DNA from: Streptococcus oriscaviae
GTDB lineage: Bacteria; Bacillota; Bacilli; Lactobacillales; Streptococcaceae
NCBI RefSeq assembly: GCF_018137985.1
Contig: NZ_CP073084.1
Span: 1,984,001 to 2,048,000 of the forward strand
DNA length: 64,000 bases
Direction: 5' to 3'
Shown here: piece by piece, positions 34,865-44,410 of the stretch
Position numbering within the stretch: position 1 is the first letter of the stretch
Layout: each line of letters opens with the position of its first letter
Position numbers and translations under genes: made by a program
The notes under the pieces: generated by a model
Databases searched by the model: none
Told to the model about the DNA's origin: nothing
What the model saw: only the letters and a program-made list of their open reading frames with translations

Positions 34865-36235
34865 ATGAAAAGATTAGTTGCACTTGTTTTAAGTTTCGTA
34901 TTACTTTGTCCATTGGTAACGGTGCAAGCCGATGAACTGTTGGACATCACAAGGGAGTTTGGGTACGAAGTCAATCCCATCAACCGTCCCAAAACGTCGA
35001 TTGTCATCGATGCACATACAGGAGAGATCTTGTGGCAGGATAATATCGATGAAGTTCGCGACCCTGCCAGCATGAGTAAGCTCATGGCTCTCTATTTGGT
35101 CTATGAGGCTATTGCAGAGGGCAGAATGTCAGAGGACACGGTTATTACAGCAACGGCTTCTGACCAGGCTATTTCGCAAATCTATGAGATTTCAAATAAC
35201 AAGATCGTTGCCGGGGTTGACTATACGGTGGGAGAATTGATCACCATGACCATCGTGCCGTCATCGAATGCTGCGACGATTATGTTAGCGAACTATGTTT
35301 CAAACAATGACCCAGATTTGTTTATCGACATGATGAATGCTAAGAGTCAGGAATTGGGCATGACTAATACGACCTGGAACAATGCCAGCGGAGCTTCTGC
35401 GATTTCCTTCCAAGGGTATTATGCTCCTACTCGCTATGACCGTGAAGCGACCAACCTGACCACTTCAAGGGATATGTCTATTCTGGCATACAATATTCTC
35501 AATAAGTATCCAGCTATTTTGCAGCATACCAAAGATGCTGTCGTGACCGTAAAGGCAGGAACGCCTTATCAAGAAGTTTTTGATACCTATAATTACTCAC
35601 TTCCTGGTGCTGCCTATGGAATTGAGGGGGCAGATGGTCTTAAAACGGGATCTAGTCCTAGTGCCGGCTTCAACTGTACCTTGACCGTAAAACGAGGCGA
35701 GCAACGCTTGATTGGTATTGTTATGGGCGTAGGGGACTGGTCTGATCAGCAGGGAGAATACTATCGCCACCCATTCATTAACGCTCTGGTTGAAAATGCT
35801 TTTTCAGACTATGAATACCGCAAACTCTTGGATGCCGGAGAAGAAACCATTAACGGACAAACCTATCAGCTAACTAGGGACTTTTATGGCACCCTAGCGA
35901 AGGGGAGTCAGCCAGTCTTTGTGGTTGAAAATGGCCAGTTACGACTGGACAATGGATTGGAATCTGTTAGTCCGCTTATTGCCGATACGGTAGCTGTTGA
36001 AACTGGGAAAACCAATCAAAGTCAGTCAGCTGCCTCCACAACTGGCGCTGTTCAAACAAGTCAGTCCAGTACAGATTGGTTGACAGTTTTGAAGACGAAC
36101 TGGTATTGGTTGCTTCTTCCTCTGTTACTCTTGATGTTGGCAACGCCAATTGTGCTGAGTCAGCGCTCAAAACGTCTCCGCCGCCAACGAATGAGAGAAA
36201 GAGCAGGAGAGCGTTTCCGTCACAATCGTTTTTAA
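34865..36235 (+). CDS. dacA: D-alanyl-D-alanine carboxypeptidase (PBP3/DacA type)
   Basis: A 456-residue penicillin-binding protein that trims the fifth D-Ala from peptidoglycan stems. A signal peptide is at residues 1-22. The serine peptidase motifs are SMSK (69-72, nucleophile Ser), SSN (about 137-139) and KTG (about 259-261). A PBP5-type C-terminal domain follows, then a membrane anchor (LLLPLLLLMLATPIVL) and a basic tail. Longer at the C-terminus than E. coli DacA but usual for streptococci. Ribosome site AAAGGAA. Confidence 0.92.
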   Translation: MKRLVALVLSFVLLCPLVTVQADELLDITREFGYEVNPINRPKTSIVIDAHTGEILWQDNIDEVRDPASMSKLMALYLVYEAIAEGRMSEDTVITATASDQAISQIYEISNNKIVAGVDYTVGELITMTIVPSSNAATIMLANYVSNNDPDLFIDMMNAKSQELGMTNTTWNNASGASAISFQGYYAPTRYDREATNLTTSRDMSILAYNILNKYPAILQHTKDAVVTVKAGTPYQEVFDTYNYSLPGAAYGIEGADGLKTGSSPSAGFNCTLTVKRGEQRLIGIVMGVGDWSDQQGEYYRHPFINALVENAFSDYEYRKLLDAGEETINGQTYQLTRDFYGTLAKGSQPVFVVENGQLRLDNGLESVSPLIADTVAVETGKTNQSQSAASTTGAVQTSQSSTDWLTVLKTNWYWLLLPLLLLMLATPIVLSQRSKRLRRQRMRERAGERFRHNRF

Positions 36236-36243
36236 GGAGAGAT

Positions 36244-36702
36244 ATGCTCTATCATGTAGAGGACGTAGCGGCTTACCTGACAGCCCTTCCTGACAATCGT
36301 AAGGAGCCCATCAGTCGCTTACGCCAGACAATTATCGAACATTTGCCAGCGGGGTTTGAAGAAAGTCTGAGAGGAGGAATGATCAACTATGAGGTTCCCC
36401 TGTCGGCCTATCCAGCGGGCTACCATTGCACTCCCGGTGAACCTCTGCCCTTCTTGGCACTGGCTTCCCCAAAAAACCACATAGCCCTTTATCATATGGG
36501 ACTCTATATGGATGAAGAACTAGCCAAGTGGTTTGCGACGGAATATGCAAAAGTGGTTCCCACCAAGCTGGATATGGGAAAAAGCTGCATTCGGATGAAG
36601 AATCCCAAACACATTCCCTATGATTTGATTGGGGAACTGGTGGAGAAAATGTCGCTTGAAACCTACATCGAGCGCTACGAACAAACACATCTGAGGAAGT
36701 AA
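36244..36702 (+). CDS. DUF1801 family protein
   Basis: A 152-residue soluble protein with the DUF1801 pattern ([20 protein letters not shown] near the start, [14 protein letters not shown] near residue 120). The fold is related to the YdhG/CyaY-like superfamily; function unknown. The ATG at 36244 is supported by AAGGAGAG; a longer frame starting inside dacA is not credible. Next gene 5 bp downstream. Confidence 0.75.
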   Translation: MLYHVEDVAAYLTALPDNRKEPISRLRQTIIEHLPAGFEESLRGGMINYEVPLSAYPAGYHCTPGEPLPFLALASPKNHIALYHMGLYMDEELAKWFATEYAKVVPTKLDMGKSCIRMKNPKHIPYDLIGELVEKMSLETYIERYEQTHLRK

Positions 36703-36707
36703 AAACG

Positions 36708-36923
36708 ATGAGAAAATCCTTTTATACCTGGCTCATGGCCCAGCGCAATCCGAAAAGCAATGCGCCCGTGGCTATTTTGGCAGATTATGCTTTTGATGAA
36801 CCGGATTTCCCTAAGCAATCAGATGACTTTGATCAGGTTAGCCGTTTCCTAGAGGAGTCAGCTAGTTTTACCTTTTCAATGAGTGACTTTGATGCCATTT
36901 GGGAAGACTATTTGGGACACTAA
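36708..36923 (+). CDS. YozE family (UPF0346) protein
   Basis: A 71-residue protein starting [17 protein letters not shown], the hallmark of the YozE/SAM-like family of Firmicutes, with a three-to-four-helix bundle. Function unknown. GAGGAAG provides the ribosome site, overlapping the upstream stop. Confidence 0.85.
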   Translation: MRKSFYTWLMAQRNPKSNAPVAILADYAFDEPDFPKQSDDFDQVSRFLEESASFTFSMSDFDAIWEDYLGH

Positions 36924-36936
36924 TTGTAGACAAGAG

Positions 36937-36958
36937 ATAGCCTTAGGGCTATTTTTTG
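36937..36958 (+). terminator. Terminator after the YozE gene
   Basis: Arms ATAGCC (36937-36942) and GGCTAT (36947-36952), then TTTTTG. Confidence 0.75.
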
Positions 36959-37056
36959 TTTAGAGGCAGTTGTCAGGGACGGCTGTGGCAAGCTTAGGAT
37001 AGAGGCTTTTCTATTTTTTTGCTATAATAAAGAAAAGCACCTAAAGGAGTAGTTTT

Positions 37057-38025
37057 TTGCAAGAGCATTCTATTGAAATTAAACTCAGTCATCCAGATGA
37101 TCTTTTTAGCCTTTTTGGTTCTAATGAACGTCATTTGCGGCTGATGGAGCAGGAGTTGGGCGTGGTTATTCATGCGCGGACGGAGTATGTTCAAGTCATT
37201 GGTCAGGAAGAACATGTTGAATGGACACGTTTGGTCATCCAGTCACTCTTGGTCTTAGTCAATCGTGGCCTGACGGTCAATACGCCGGATGTGGTGACAG
37301 CTATCACTATGGCTAAAAATGATGAGATTGAGAAATTTGTTGCCCTTTATGAGGAAGAGATTATCAAGGACAACTCTGGAAAACCAATCCGTGTCAAGAC
37401 TCTGGGTCAGAAGGTCTATGTGGATAGCGTGAAGCGCCATGATATTGTCTTTGGTATCGGCCCTGCAGGAACTGGTAAGACCTTCCTAGCTGTTACCCTT
37501 GCCGTTACAGCCCTCAAGCGAGGTCAGGTTAAGAAGATTGTTCTGACACGACCGGCTGTTGAGGCAGGAGAAAGTCTGGGTTTTCTGCCTGGTGACCTGA
37601 AAGAAAAGGTTGATCCTTATCTGCGGCCAGTCTATGATGCCTTGTATCAGATTTTAGGTAAGGAGCAGACCAGCCGCCTTATGGAGCGCGACATCATCGA
37701 AATTGCTCCCCTTGCCTATATGCGGGGGAGAACCTTGGAGGATGCCTTTGTCATCTTGGATGAGGCGCAAAACACCACCATCATGCAGATGAAGATGTTT
37801 CTAACACGCCTAGGATTTAATTCCAAGATGATTGTCAATGGGGATATTAGTCAGATTGACCTGCCGCGCAATGTCAAGTCCGGTTTGATTGATGCAAGAG
37901 AAAAGCTGAAAATGATTCCTCAGGTTGATTTTGTCTATTTTACAGCAAAAGATGTGGTTCGCCATCCTGTTGTGGCAGAAATCATTCGCGCCTACGAAAC
38001 AGAACTTCCGCAGGCTATGGATTAG
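37057..38025 (+). CDS. phoH: PhoH-family ATPase
   Basis: A 322-residue P-loop protein with Walker A GPAGTGKT at 135-142, Walker B FVILDEAQN near 230, and a KH-like N-terminal part. PhoH proteins are associated with RNA metabolism and normally sit beside ybeY. The start is TTG (37057) behind AAAGGAG at a 7-bp spacing, giving MQEHSIEIKL. In this window ybeY lies nearly 26 kb downstream instead of next door. Confidence 0.9.
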   Translation: MQEHSIEIKLSHPDDLFSLFGSNERHLRLMEQELGVVIHARTEYVQVIGQEEHVEWTRLVIQSLLVLVNRGLTVNTPDVVTAITMAKNDEIEKFVALYEEEIIKDNSGKPIRVKTLGQKVYVDSVKRHDIVFGIGPAGTGKTFLAVTLAVTALKRGQVKKIVLTRPAVEAGESLGFLPGDLKEKVDPYLRPVYDALYQILGKEQTSRLMERDIIEIAPLAYMRGRTLEDAFVILDEAQNTTIMQMKMFLTRLGFNSKMIVNGDISQIDLPRNVKSGLIDAREKLKMIPQVDFVYFTAKDVVRHPVVAEIIRAYETELPQAMD

Positions 38026-38044
38026 TCGCATATAAGAAAACAAT

Positions 38045-38090
38045 AAAAGGCTCCAAACCATGTTTTAGGAATACGGTTTGGAGCCTTTTT
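38045..38090. terminator. Bidirectional terminator between phoH and ald
   Basis: Perfect 15-bp arms, AAAAGGCTCCAAACC (38045-38059) and its complement ending at 38089, with a 15-nt loop. It serves the convergent phoH and ald genes. Confidence 0.9.
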
Positions 38091-38117
38091 ATAGCTGAAA
38101 GCGGGTTGTTTTACAGG

Positions 38118-39230
38118 TTAAATCAATTCAGTAATGGGTGTGCAGTCACGCTCTAGGCCTAGGGCAACTGGTTGGCTAGTGATGTGCCCCTGATAGGTAG
38201 TGACACCTTCTCTCAGACCAGCATCGTCAAGGATAGCTTGTTTAAAGCCCTTGTTGGCTAAATCAAGTACATAAGGAAGGGTGACATTGGTCAGGGCTAG
38301 GGTGGATGTACGAGCTACGGCGCCGGGGATGTTTGCGACGGCATAGTGGAGGACATCGTATTTCTTATAGATCGGTTCATCGTGGGTGGTTACTTTGTCT
38401 GCTGTTGCAACCACACCGCCTTGGTCTACTGCCACGTCAACGATAACAGATCCTGGACGCATAGTTTGAACCATCTCTTCGGTGACCAGCTTAGGCGCCT
38501 TGGTACCAGGGATGAGCACAGCCCCAATCACGAGATCAGCATCCTGAACAGCCTGGGCAATGTTGAAGGGATTGGACATGAGGGTTTGTACTTGGTTTCC
38601 AAAAATATCTTCCAATTCAGCCAGTCGTTTGGCGCTGATGTCTAAGATTGTAACATGGGCACCTAGACCGATAGCAATCCGAGCGGCATGCGTACCAACC
38701 ACGCCGCCGCCAATGATGGCAATCTTACCTTTTGGAACTCCAGGAACACCACCCAAGAGGACGCCGGAGCCACCTACTTGTTTGGTCAGGAAATGGGCGC
38801 CGATTTGTACCGCCATCCGGCCAGCGACCTCACTCATAGGCACTAGGAGTGGGAGTTGACCACGGCTGTCACGGACAGTTTCGTAGGCAATACCAGTGGT
38901 CTTGCCCGCCTGCATAGCATCTGCTAGTTCAGGGGCTGGAGCCATGTGAAGGTAGGTGAAGAGGACTAGATCTTCTCTCAAAAAGCCATATTCTTCTTTA
39001 AGAGGTTCTTTTACTTTTAGAACCATTTGAGCCGCCCATGCTTCTTGGGCAGTTGCGACAATACTGGCTCCTTGGGCCAAATAATCTTCATCACTGAAAC
39101 CAGAACCGATTCCCGCCGTGGTTTCGACAATGACCTGATGACCTGCCTGAACCAAGGCATAGGCTCCAGCAGGTGTGAGAGCAACACGGTTTTCGTGGTT
39201 TTTGATTTCCTTTGGAACACCGATTAACAT
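38118..39230 (-). CDS. ald: Alanine dehydrogenase
   Basis: A 370-residue NAD-dependent enzyme interconverting L-alanine with pyruvate and ammonia. The start [18 protein letters not shown] carries the substrate-binding residues, and the NAD-binding Rossmann motif is [13 protein letters not shown] near residue 176. Length is standard. A minus-strand AGAGG ribosome site precedes the ATG. Monocistronic, with its own terminator at 38045. Confidence 0.95.
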   Translation of the reverse strand: MLIGVPKEIKNHENRVALTPAGAYALVQAGHQVIVETTAGIGSGFSDEDYLAQGASIVATAQEAWAAQMVLKVKEPLKEEYGFLREDLVLFTYLHMAPAPELADAMQAGKTTGIAYETVRDSRGQLPLLVPMSEVAGRMAVQIGAHFLTKQVGGSGVLLGGVPGVPKGKIAIIGGGVVGTHAARIAIGLGAHVTILDISAKRLAELEDIFGNQVQTLMSNPFNIAQAVQDADLVIGAVLIPGTKAPKLVTEEMVQTMRPGSVIVDVAVDQGGVVATADKVTTHDEPIYKKYDVLHYAVANIPGAVARTSTLALTNVTLPYVLDLANKGFKQAILDDAGLREGVTTYQGHITSQPVALGLERDCTPITELI

Positions 39231-39348
39231 AGGTAAACCTCTCTTATTTTTTTATTATATTGTAAGGAAAAAGAGATGAAATTGCAAGTGTGAGAGGTAC
39301 TTGTTTTTGGATTAGATGTGTGTTAGACTGAAGCACAAGGAGGTGCGT

Positions 39349-39876
39349 ATGGCTATTAATATTGAAACTGTAACGGAAAAATACACTGTTGGCAAATTGT
39401 CAGAAGAACATCTTCCTGCTGTGTTGGCACTCTATGATGGCAATCCGCTCTATACCTTTTACTGCCCGCCGAAACCTAGTCTGATTAGTTTGAAACAAGA
39501 TTTGGTTGATCTTCCGCCGGGTAAGACAATCGAAGATAAGTATTTTCTCGGCTATTGGCAGCAAGAGGAATTGGTGGCCATAGTGGATATTATCTCCGAC
39601 TATCCTGAAGCAGGAACAGCCTATATTGGTCTGTTCATGGTTGATGCGGCTTATCAGGGACGAGGGCTGGGAAGTCAGCTGGTTGACGACTTACTGGCGT
39701 GTTTGGCTAAAGATTTTAAGGCAGTGCGTTTGGGGTTTATCAAGGGAAACCCTCAGGCTCAGCACTTCTGGCTGAAAAATGGGTTTCAAGTTGTCAAGGA
39801 GGTGGAAGAGCCAGACCGTACGGTAGTGGTGGCAGAAAGACACTTGAAAAGTTATCTTCACTTAGAGGGCGGTTAA
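39349..39876 (+). CDS. GNAT-family N-acetyltransferase
   Basis: A 175-residue acetyltransferase. The acetyl-CoA loop is YQGRGLGSQLVDDLL (about 100-114; pattern Q/RxxGxG/A), followed by KGNPQAQHFWLKNGFQV, the usual GNAT C-terminal strand. The ATG at 39349 is chosen because AAGGAGG lies 7 bp upstream; the longer frame from 39316 lacks this. The substrate is unknown. The last third of the gene is repeated almost exactly at 46313-46420, on the other side of the toxin array. Confidence 0.85.
   Translation: MAINIETVTEKYTVGKLSEEHLPAVLALYDGNPLYTFYCPPKPSLISLKQDLVDLPPGKTIEDKYFLGYWQQEELVAIVDIISDYPEAGTAYIGLFMVDAAYQGRGLGSQLVDDLLACLAKDFKAVRLGFIKGNPQAQHFWLKNGFQVVKEVEEPDRTVVVAERHLKSYLHLEGG
39741..39848 (+). 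repeat. 108-bp direct repeat, left copy (inside the GNAT gene)
   Basis: Identical to 46313-46420 except for one base (T at 39792, G in the other copy). The two copies bracket the LXG-PoNe/PoNi array, 6.5 kb apart. Confidence 0.9.
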
Positions 39877-40089
39877 AAAGAAAGCCTTTGACAAAAAACA
39901 ATTTAATTAAGGTAATATTACACTGATATATTTCTCTTGTAATGGACGATGCTATAATATGGTTATTTTAGCCATTTATTTACAAAAAAATCAAAAACAA
40001 GTAGGCAAATTTACAGATGTATAGTATAATACAACTATAGAATTTGACTATTTTCTATAGGAATCCCTACAAAACAAAAGGAGTCGGTT

Positions 40090-42258
40090 ATGAGAATTGA
40101 TATGTCAGAAGTCAAGGGTCAAAAGGCTGCCCTTGAAGCTCAACTGACTAGTCTTAGGAGCCAATTAGCCGCTGCCAAGCAGAGTCTGCAGGCAGCCCAG
40201 TCTTCCTCAGCGCTCAAGGGTCAGGTAAAAGAAGCCATTGACGCTAAGATCGGCAACCATCAGCTCCCGCTTCTGACCAACTATGAAAATGCCCTGACTC
40301 TGCTTGCCTCCTCCTACGATGAACTTATTACTCGTTTCCAATCGATAACAGGGGAAACCAGCGACAGCGCCATTATCAACACAGACTATCTATCTGAGCT
40401 CAAAAGCAAGGCAGCTGGAATCTTTACGGATAGCCAGATGATTAACTCAGATGCTAACCGTATCTACAGCAGTATCAGTGACATCATTCCTCTATCCAGT
40501 CCATCTCTTTCTGCGATGACAACGGCCAAGTCAGAATTGGACAGGCTCTTGGATAAGCTGATTGCGGACATGAGCGCATTTAACAGCCTCAAGGCAGACA
40601 ATGCGCTCGCGGACTTGTTCAGCAGTCAGAACCATCAACTTGGAAGGTTGGGACAGGCAGTCAGTTCTGGCTACCAGCATGACAGTGCGCTTGCCTTCTT
40701 TCAGGACACGGCCTTTCGCAAGACCGTGGAGGAGGTCAGTCATGTCTTGAGCCACGGTGGCTCTGGCAAGCAACTGACATCAGCCCTTGCCAAGGAAATC
40801 CTTGGTTCTCGCTATTCTGGTCGCATTTCGGATGCGGATCTGGCTCACTTCCGCAATCTGGACAAGAAATCGCAGGAAGAGTATGCCAAATTTATCCGCT
40901 CCCCATTTGAAGCTCAGATTAACGCCATGGCCTTGGCGGAGTTGGAAGATAAGTACGGACACTTGATTCAGGGAGAAAAAAGTTTCCGTAGTACAGGCTA
41001 TGGTCGGGTGCTGACAGGAGAGTTGACACCTGAGCAATACAACTATATCATCGGTCGTTATGAGTATCTTGTCGCCCGGGGAGATATAGGTAAGGCAGAG
41101 CTCGCACGACTGGAGACCATGTTTGCCAATCTGCGTCCAGAGGACAAGGCTAAACTTGATGCCATGACCTTGCCTGAGTTGATGGAACAAGATAGACTTC
41201 TCTTTTTCGACTGTCAGGGGTTGGAATTTGACTACCTCTTTGGCAGTGCCGCGGATAAGGCTCGTATAGATTACAGCAAGCTCCGCTTTGAAGAACTGAT
41301 GGATCACGAAGTTATCGACTGGCGCGACCCACAGTATATGGAAAAGCTCAATGCCTATGTCAATGAGACTGGCCTTGACCCACGGACAGGCAAGGAAGCT
41401 AGCGACGATCTGAAGTTTGTGGCCAAGCACTATGGCTGGGTTAAGGGAAGTTCAACGCTCGTTGCTTCTATAGCGGATGCGGTGATTGATTATTCGGATT
41501 TGTTTAAGCTCAACATTCTCAGCAAGATGAATGACATTGGAGAGGTCAATAGTGAAGTGACCGCCTTCAAGAAGACAGCACCGATAACCGGCGTGGATGA
41601 AATTCCTAAGACTAGAGCAGATAAGATAACTATTGAATCGTTAGGGGAACACAATACCATCGATAAGTTTTCTTCACCTCTTAAGTCGGTTACTTGGGAA
41701 GGCACTGCGTGGGAAAGCACAATGGATGATCTCCATCATACAATGGTGACCAATAACACGCCGGTTGTATCCAATGTCCATACGGTAGATGAGATAGCCC
41801 AGCAACAAGCAGAGTTACTTAAGGTGAGAAATGGTGACGCTAATCTTTCCACTTCTATGCGTAAAGGTAACTATGGTGAAATTGTTCAAGACGAGTATTA
41901 TCGTCAACTGGGCTATGAGCGTATCAGTAAGGATATAGTCACGAGCCTTGATAGCCCAAGCCACAAGGGGATTGATGGGGTTTACTACAATCCAGATGGC
42001 CATCCGCCTTATATCATCTCTGAGGCTAAGTATAATACGGCCCAACTCAATAAAGGCTTGGCAGATGGGACGAACCAAATGGATCGAAACTGGATTAATA
42101 AACGGCTTGATAAAGCGATTGATAAAGGACATGCAAAAGCTATTCGCAAATCATGGTTTAGCGATGATGGAAATGTTCAAAGTAATCTATTCAATGTCAA
42201 AGATAATGGTAATATTATCATCAACCAGTTAGATGATACGGCTAAGAAAATGAAATGA
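40090..42258 (+). CDS. LXG-type T7SS effector with PoNe DNase C-terminal domain
   Basis: A 722-residue polymorphic toxin. The N-terminal LXG domain (about 1-220, starting MRIDMSEVKGQKAALEAQL) is a helical delivery module for the type VII secretion system. A linker follows (about 230-545), including TGLDPRTGKEAS. The C-terminal domain (about 565-722) fits the PoNe superfamily of PD-(D/E)xK DNases: GNYGEIVQDEYY near 592, GIDGVYYN near 627 (metal Asp), SEAK near 643 (ExK). It should kill competing cells by cutting DNA. Start ATG behind AAAGGAG. The cognate PoNi-like gene follows after 9 bp. The delivery system itself is not in the window. Confidence 0.85.
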   Translation: MRIDMSEVKGQKAALEAQLTSLRSQLAAAKQSLQAAQSSSALKGQVKEAIDAKIGNHQLPLLTNYENALTLLASSYDELITRFQSITGETSDSAIINTDYLSELKSKAAGIFTDSQMINSDANRIYSSISDIIPLSSPSLSAMTTAKSELDRLLDKLIADMSAFNSLKADNALADLFSSQNHQLGRLGQAVSSGYQHDSALAFFQDTAFRKTVEEVSHVLSHGGSGKQLTSALAKEILGSRYSGRISDADLAHFRNLDKKSQEEYAKFIRSPFEAQINAMALAELEDKYGHLIQGEKSFRSTGYGRVLTGELTPEQYNYIIGRYEYLVARGDIGKAELARLETMFANLRPEDKAKLDAMTLPELMEQDRLLFFDCQGLEFDYLFGSAADKARIDYSKLRFEELMDHEVIDWRDPQYMEKLNAYVNETGLDPRTGKEASDDLKFVAKHYGWVKGSSTLVASIADAVIDYSDLFKLNILSKMNDIGEVNSEVTAFKKTAPITGVDEIPKTRADKITIESLGEHNTIDKFSSPLKSVTWEGTAWESTMDDLHHTMVTNNTPVVSNVHTVDEIAQQQAELLKVRNGDANLSTSMRKGNYGEIVQDEYYRQLGYERISKDIVTSLDSPSHKGIDGVYYNPDGHPPYIISEAKYNTAQLNKGLADGTNQMDRNWINKRLDKAIDKGHAKAIRKSWFSDDGNVQSNLFNVKDNGNIIINQLDDTAKKMK

Positions 42259-42267
42259 GGTCTACCA

Positions 42268-42957
42268 ATGTTTAGAGATAAATACAAAGATGAAGAGTAT
42301 TTTAGACAAGAGTTCAAATTTAATTTAGATACCTTTAATGAATTTGAAGAAATGAAAACAGGAGTAAATAAAAATAAAATTACTGATTTTGGAATGGTTC
42401 AATCAGGTTATTCTTATAAATTAGTAACCATGAGCTATTCTCTCGGATTACCATTCAATGAAATCTTCAAATGGTTTAAAATTAGCTTGCGATATTTTGA
42501 GTTATCTTATGACGTGTATGGCAGTACATATGACTTAATAGACTATCTTTCTCTTGCAGTCCTTTTTGAAGACCGCAAAGCGGAGTTCATTGAGGATATT
42601 GAAAAGATTTTTCAAAAGTATTTGAGTTTTGTAGATGCAGGTGACCAATTACAAGACGATTATATTGATTTCCTAGGCATGTACTTACTGCATGACCAGG
42701 TTGTCAACTTTCATTCTCGCCTTGAATACCTCAATCTGATGGGAGATACCGCAGACAGCGTTATTGAAGCTCAGAAATTCTGGTACTACGCCCATTCAGA
42801 GGCGGCTTGGTATGATACGCACAAATCAGAAGATGCCTATTATGGCTACTGGAGTTTTGACACAGCGGCCCTGTGCAAGATTCGTGGGATTTATGACGAA
42901 CGCTTGAAAGAATTGGATTATTTTCCATATGATTTGTTAGTTCAAAAAGATGATTAA
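42268..42957 (+). CDS. PoNi-type immunity protein 1 (DUF1910/DUF1911-like)
   Basis: A 229-residue acidic, helical, cytoplasmic protein starting MFRDKYKDEEYF. Its C-terminal part, with EAQKFWYYAHSEAAWYDTHK and KIRGIYDERLKELDYF, matches the DUF1911 region of PoNi proteins, which bind and block PoNe nucleases. It follows the intact LXG-PoNe gene by 9 bp with ATGAGG in the gap, so it should be the active partner. The N-terminal 130 residues differ clearly from the two downstream paralogues, while the last 75 are nearly identical. Confidence 0.85.
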   Translation: MFRDKYKDEEYFRQEFKFNLDTFNEFEEMKTGVNKNKITDFGMVQSGYSYKLVTMSYSLGLPFNEIFKWFKISLRYFELSYDVYGSTYDLIDYLSLAVLFEDRKAEFIEDIEKIFQKYLSFVDAGDQLQDDYIDFLGMYLLHDQVVNFHSRLEYLNLMGDTADSVIEAQKFWYYAHSEAAWYDTHKSEDAYYGYWSFDTAALCKIRGIYDERLKELDYFPYDLLVQKDD

Positions 42958-42962
42958 ATTAG

Positions 42963-42997
42963 TAACAAGCTCAGACATCAAACTGAGCTTGTTTATA
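42963..42997 (+). terminator. Terminator after PoNi 1
   Basis: Arms AACAAGCTCAG (42963-42973) and CTGAGCTTGTT (42983-42993) then TATAT. It cuts the active toxin-immunity pair off from the silent cassettes downstream. Confidence 0.75.
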
Positions 42998-43000
42998 TAG

Positions 43001-44401
43001 TATTTTCAAATATTCAAGAAGAAAAATCTGACTGCCAAGGATGTCAAGGCCATTGAAGCCTACCAGAAGGCCTATCCTAAGGCTAAGATTGACCCCGATG
43101 TCCTAAGGGTCAAAGACGATACCAAGGCTAGGATAAAGATTGAGCAGATGTCTCCAGAGGCCTTTTTGGAAACCTATGGTTACCTTCTGGACGGCAAGGA
43201 TAGCACTGCCCAAGGGGCAGGTTATTTCCCAGAGGCTAATACCGCTGAGGAACTCTATGCCTTGGCTTATTATCAAAAACATAGGAACACAGAGCGTTTC
43301 CAAAAGGGGGCTAAGGCTCATGCGACGAAGAAAGAGAAAGAAGCCTTGCCTAAGGTGACAGAGGCCTTTAAGGCTAATGTCAACCAGATGAGCCTGGCCG
43401 AATTGGAAAAGGCCTATCCTTATCTGAAGCACCTCTATCCTGGTCCAACGGTATTAGAACGCTTGGGGATGAGCGAAACCCAGCGCCAGCAAGCCGATTA
43501 CGTGTTGAAACGCTATGGGCAGTTACTCAGCCAGACCCGTTTCCACTGGCGCCATCCTAATCTGATGGCGGATTATACCAACCATATCAAGGAAACGGGT
43601 ATCAATCCTATCACAGGCAAGCCAGCTAGTGAGGGCGAGAAGCTTATGGCTGAGCATTACAACGCAGTCCAAGCTTGGAGCACGTTGGGTGCTAGTCTGG
43701 CAGGTGGTTATATGGACTATAAGCAAATCACAGGGGCACCAACTGCAAGTGTTCCTAGTGTCTCAGATGACCTCTCTGTGCCTAAGAAACCAGTTCCCAA
43801 GGTTAATCCAGATATGGAAGTGCCAAGGTCATCGACTGTTGCTTGGGAAGGCACTGCGTGGGAAAGCACAATGGATGATCTCCATCATACAATGGTGACC
43901 AATAACACGCCGGTTGTATCCAATGTCCATACGGTAGATGAGATAGCCCAGCAACAGACAGAGTTAGTCAAGGTGAGAAATGGTGAAGCTAATCTTTCCA
44001 CTTCTATGCGTAAAGGTAACTATGGTGAAATTGTTCAAGACGAGTATTATCGTCAAATGGGCTACGAGCGTATCAGTAAGGATATAGTCACGAGCCTTGA
44101 TAGCCCAAGTCACAAGGGGATTGACGGCGTTTGCTATAATCCAGATGGGCACCCGCCTTATATCATCTCGGAAGCTAAATACAATACAGCTACCCTTGGT
44201 AAGGCTAAAGATGGTAAGCAAATGAGTAGGCTTTGGATAGATAACCGTCTTGATAAGGCAGTCAATGAAGAACATGCGACAAATATCCGTAAATCTTTAT
44301 TTATAGGAGATGGCAATGTTCAAAGTAACCTATTCAATGTCAAAGAGAATGGTAATATTATCATCAATCAGCTTGATGATGCGGCTAAGAAAATGAAATG
44401 A
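43001..44401 (+). pseudogene. Silent toxin cassette 2: LXG-toxin linker plus complete PoNe domain, no LXG start
   Basis: An open frame of about 466 codons begins right after an in-frame stop (42998-43000) with no LXG domain, signal or ribosome site; the first ATG (43148) has no convincing site either. The first 280 residues (e.g. MSLAELEKAYPYLKHLYPG, TGINPITGKPAS) are a linker from a different LXG toxin than the upstream one. From about 43842 the DNA is nearly identical to 41693-41970, and the PoNe domain keeps all catalytic motifs (GEI, GIDGV, SEAK). The far C-terminus differs. Probably an unexpressed donor for recombination with the upstream toxin gene. Confidence 0.75.
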
Positions 44402-44410
44402 GGTCTATAA

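Noticed and set aside
43148..44401. A normal CDS for cassette 2 starting at ATG 43148
   Set aside because: No ribosome site, the homology to toxin linkers continues upstream of the ATG to about 43022, and a terminator lies directly before it, so it is better read as a truncated cassette.
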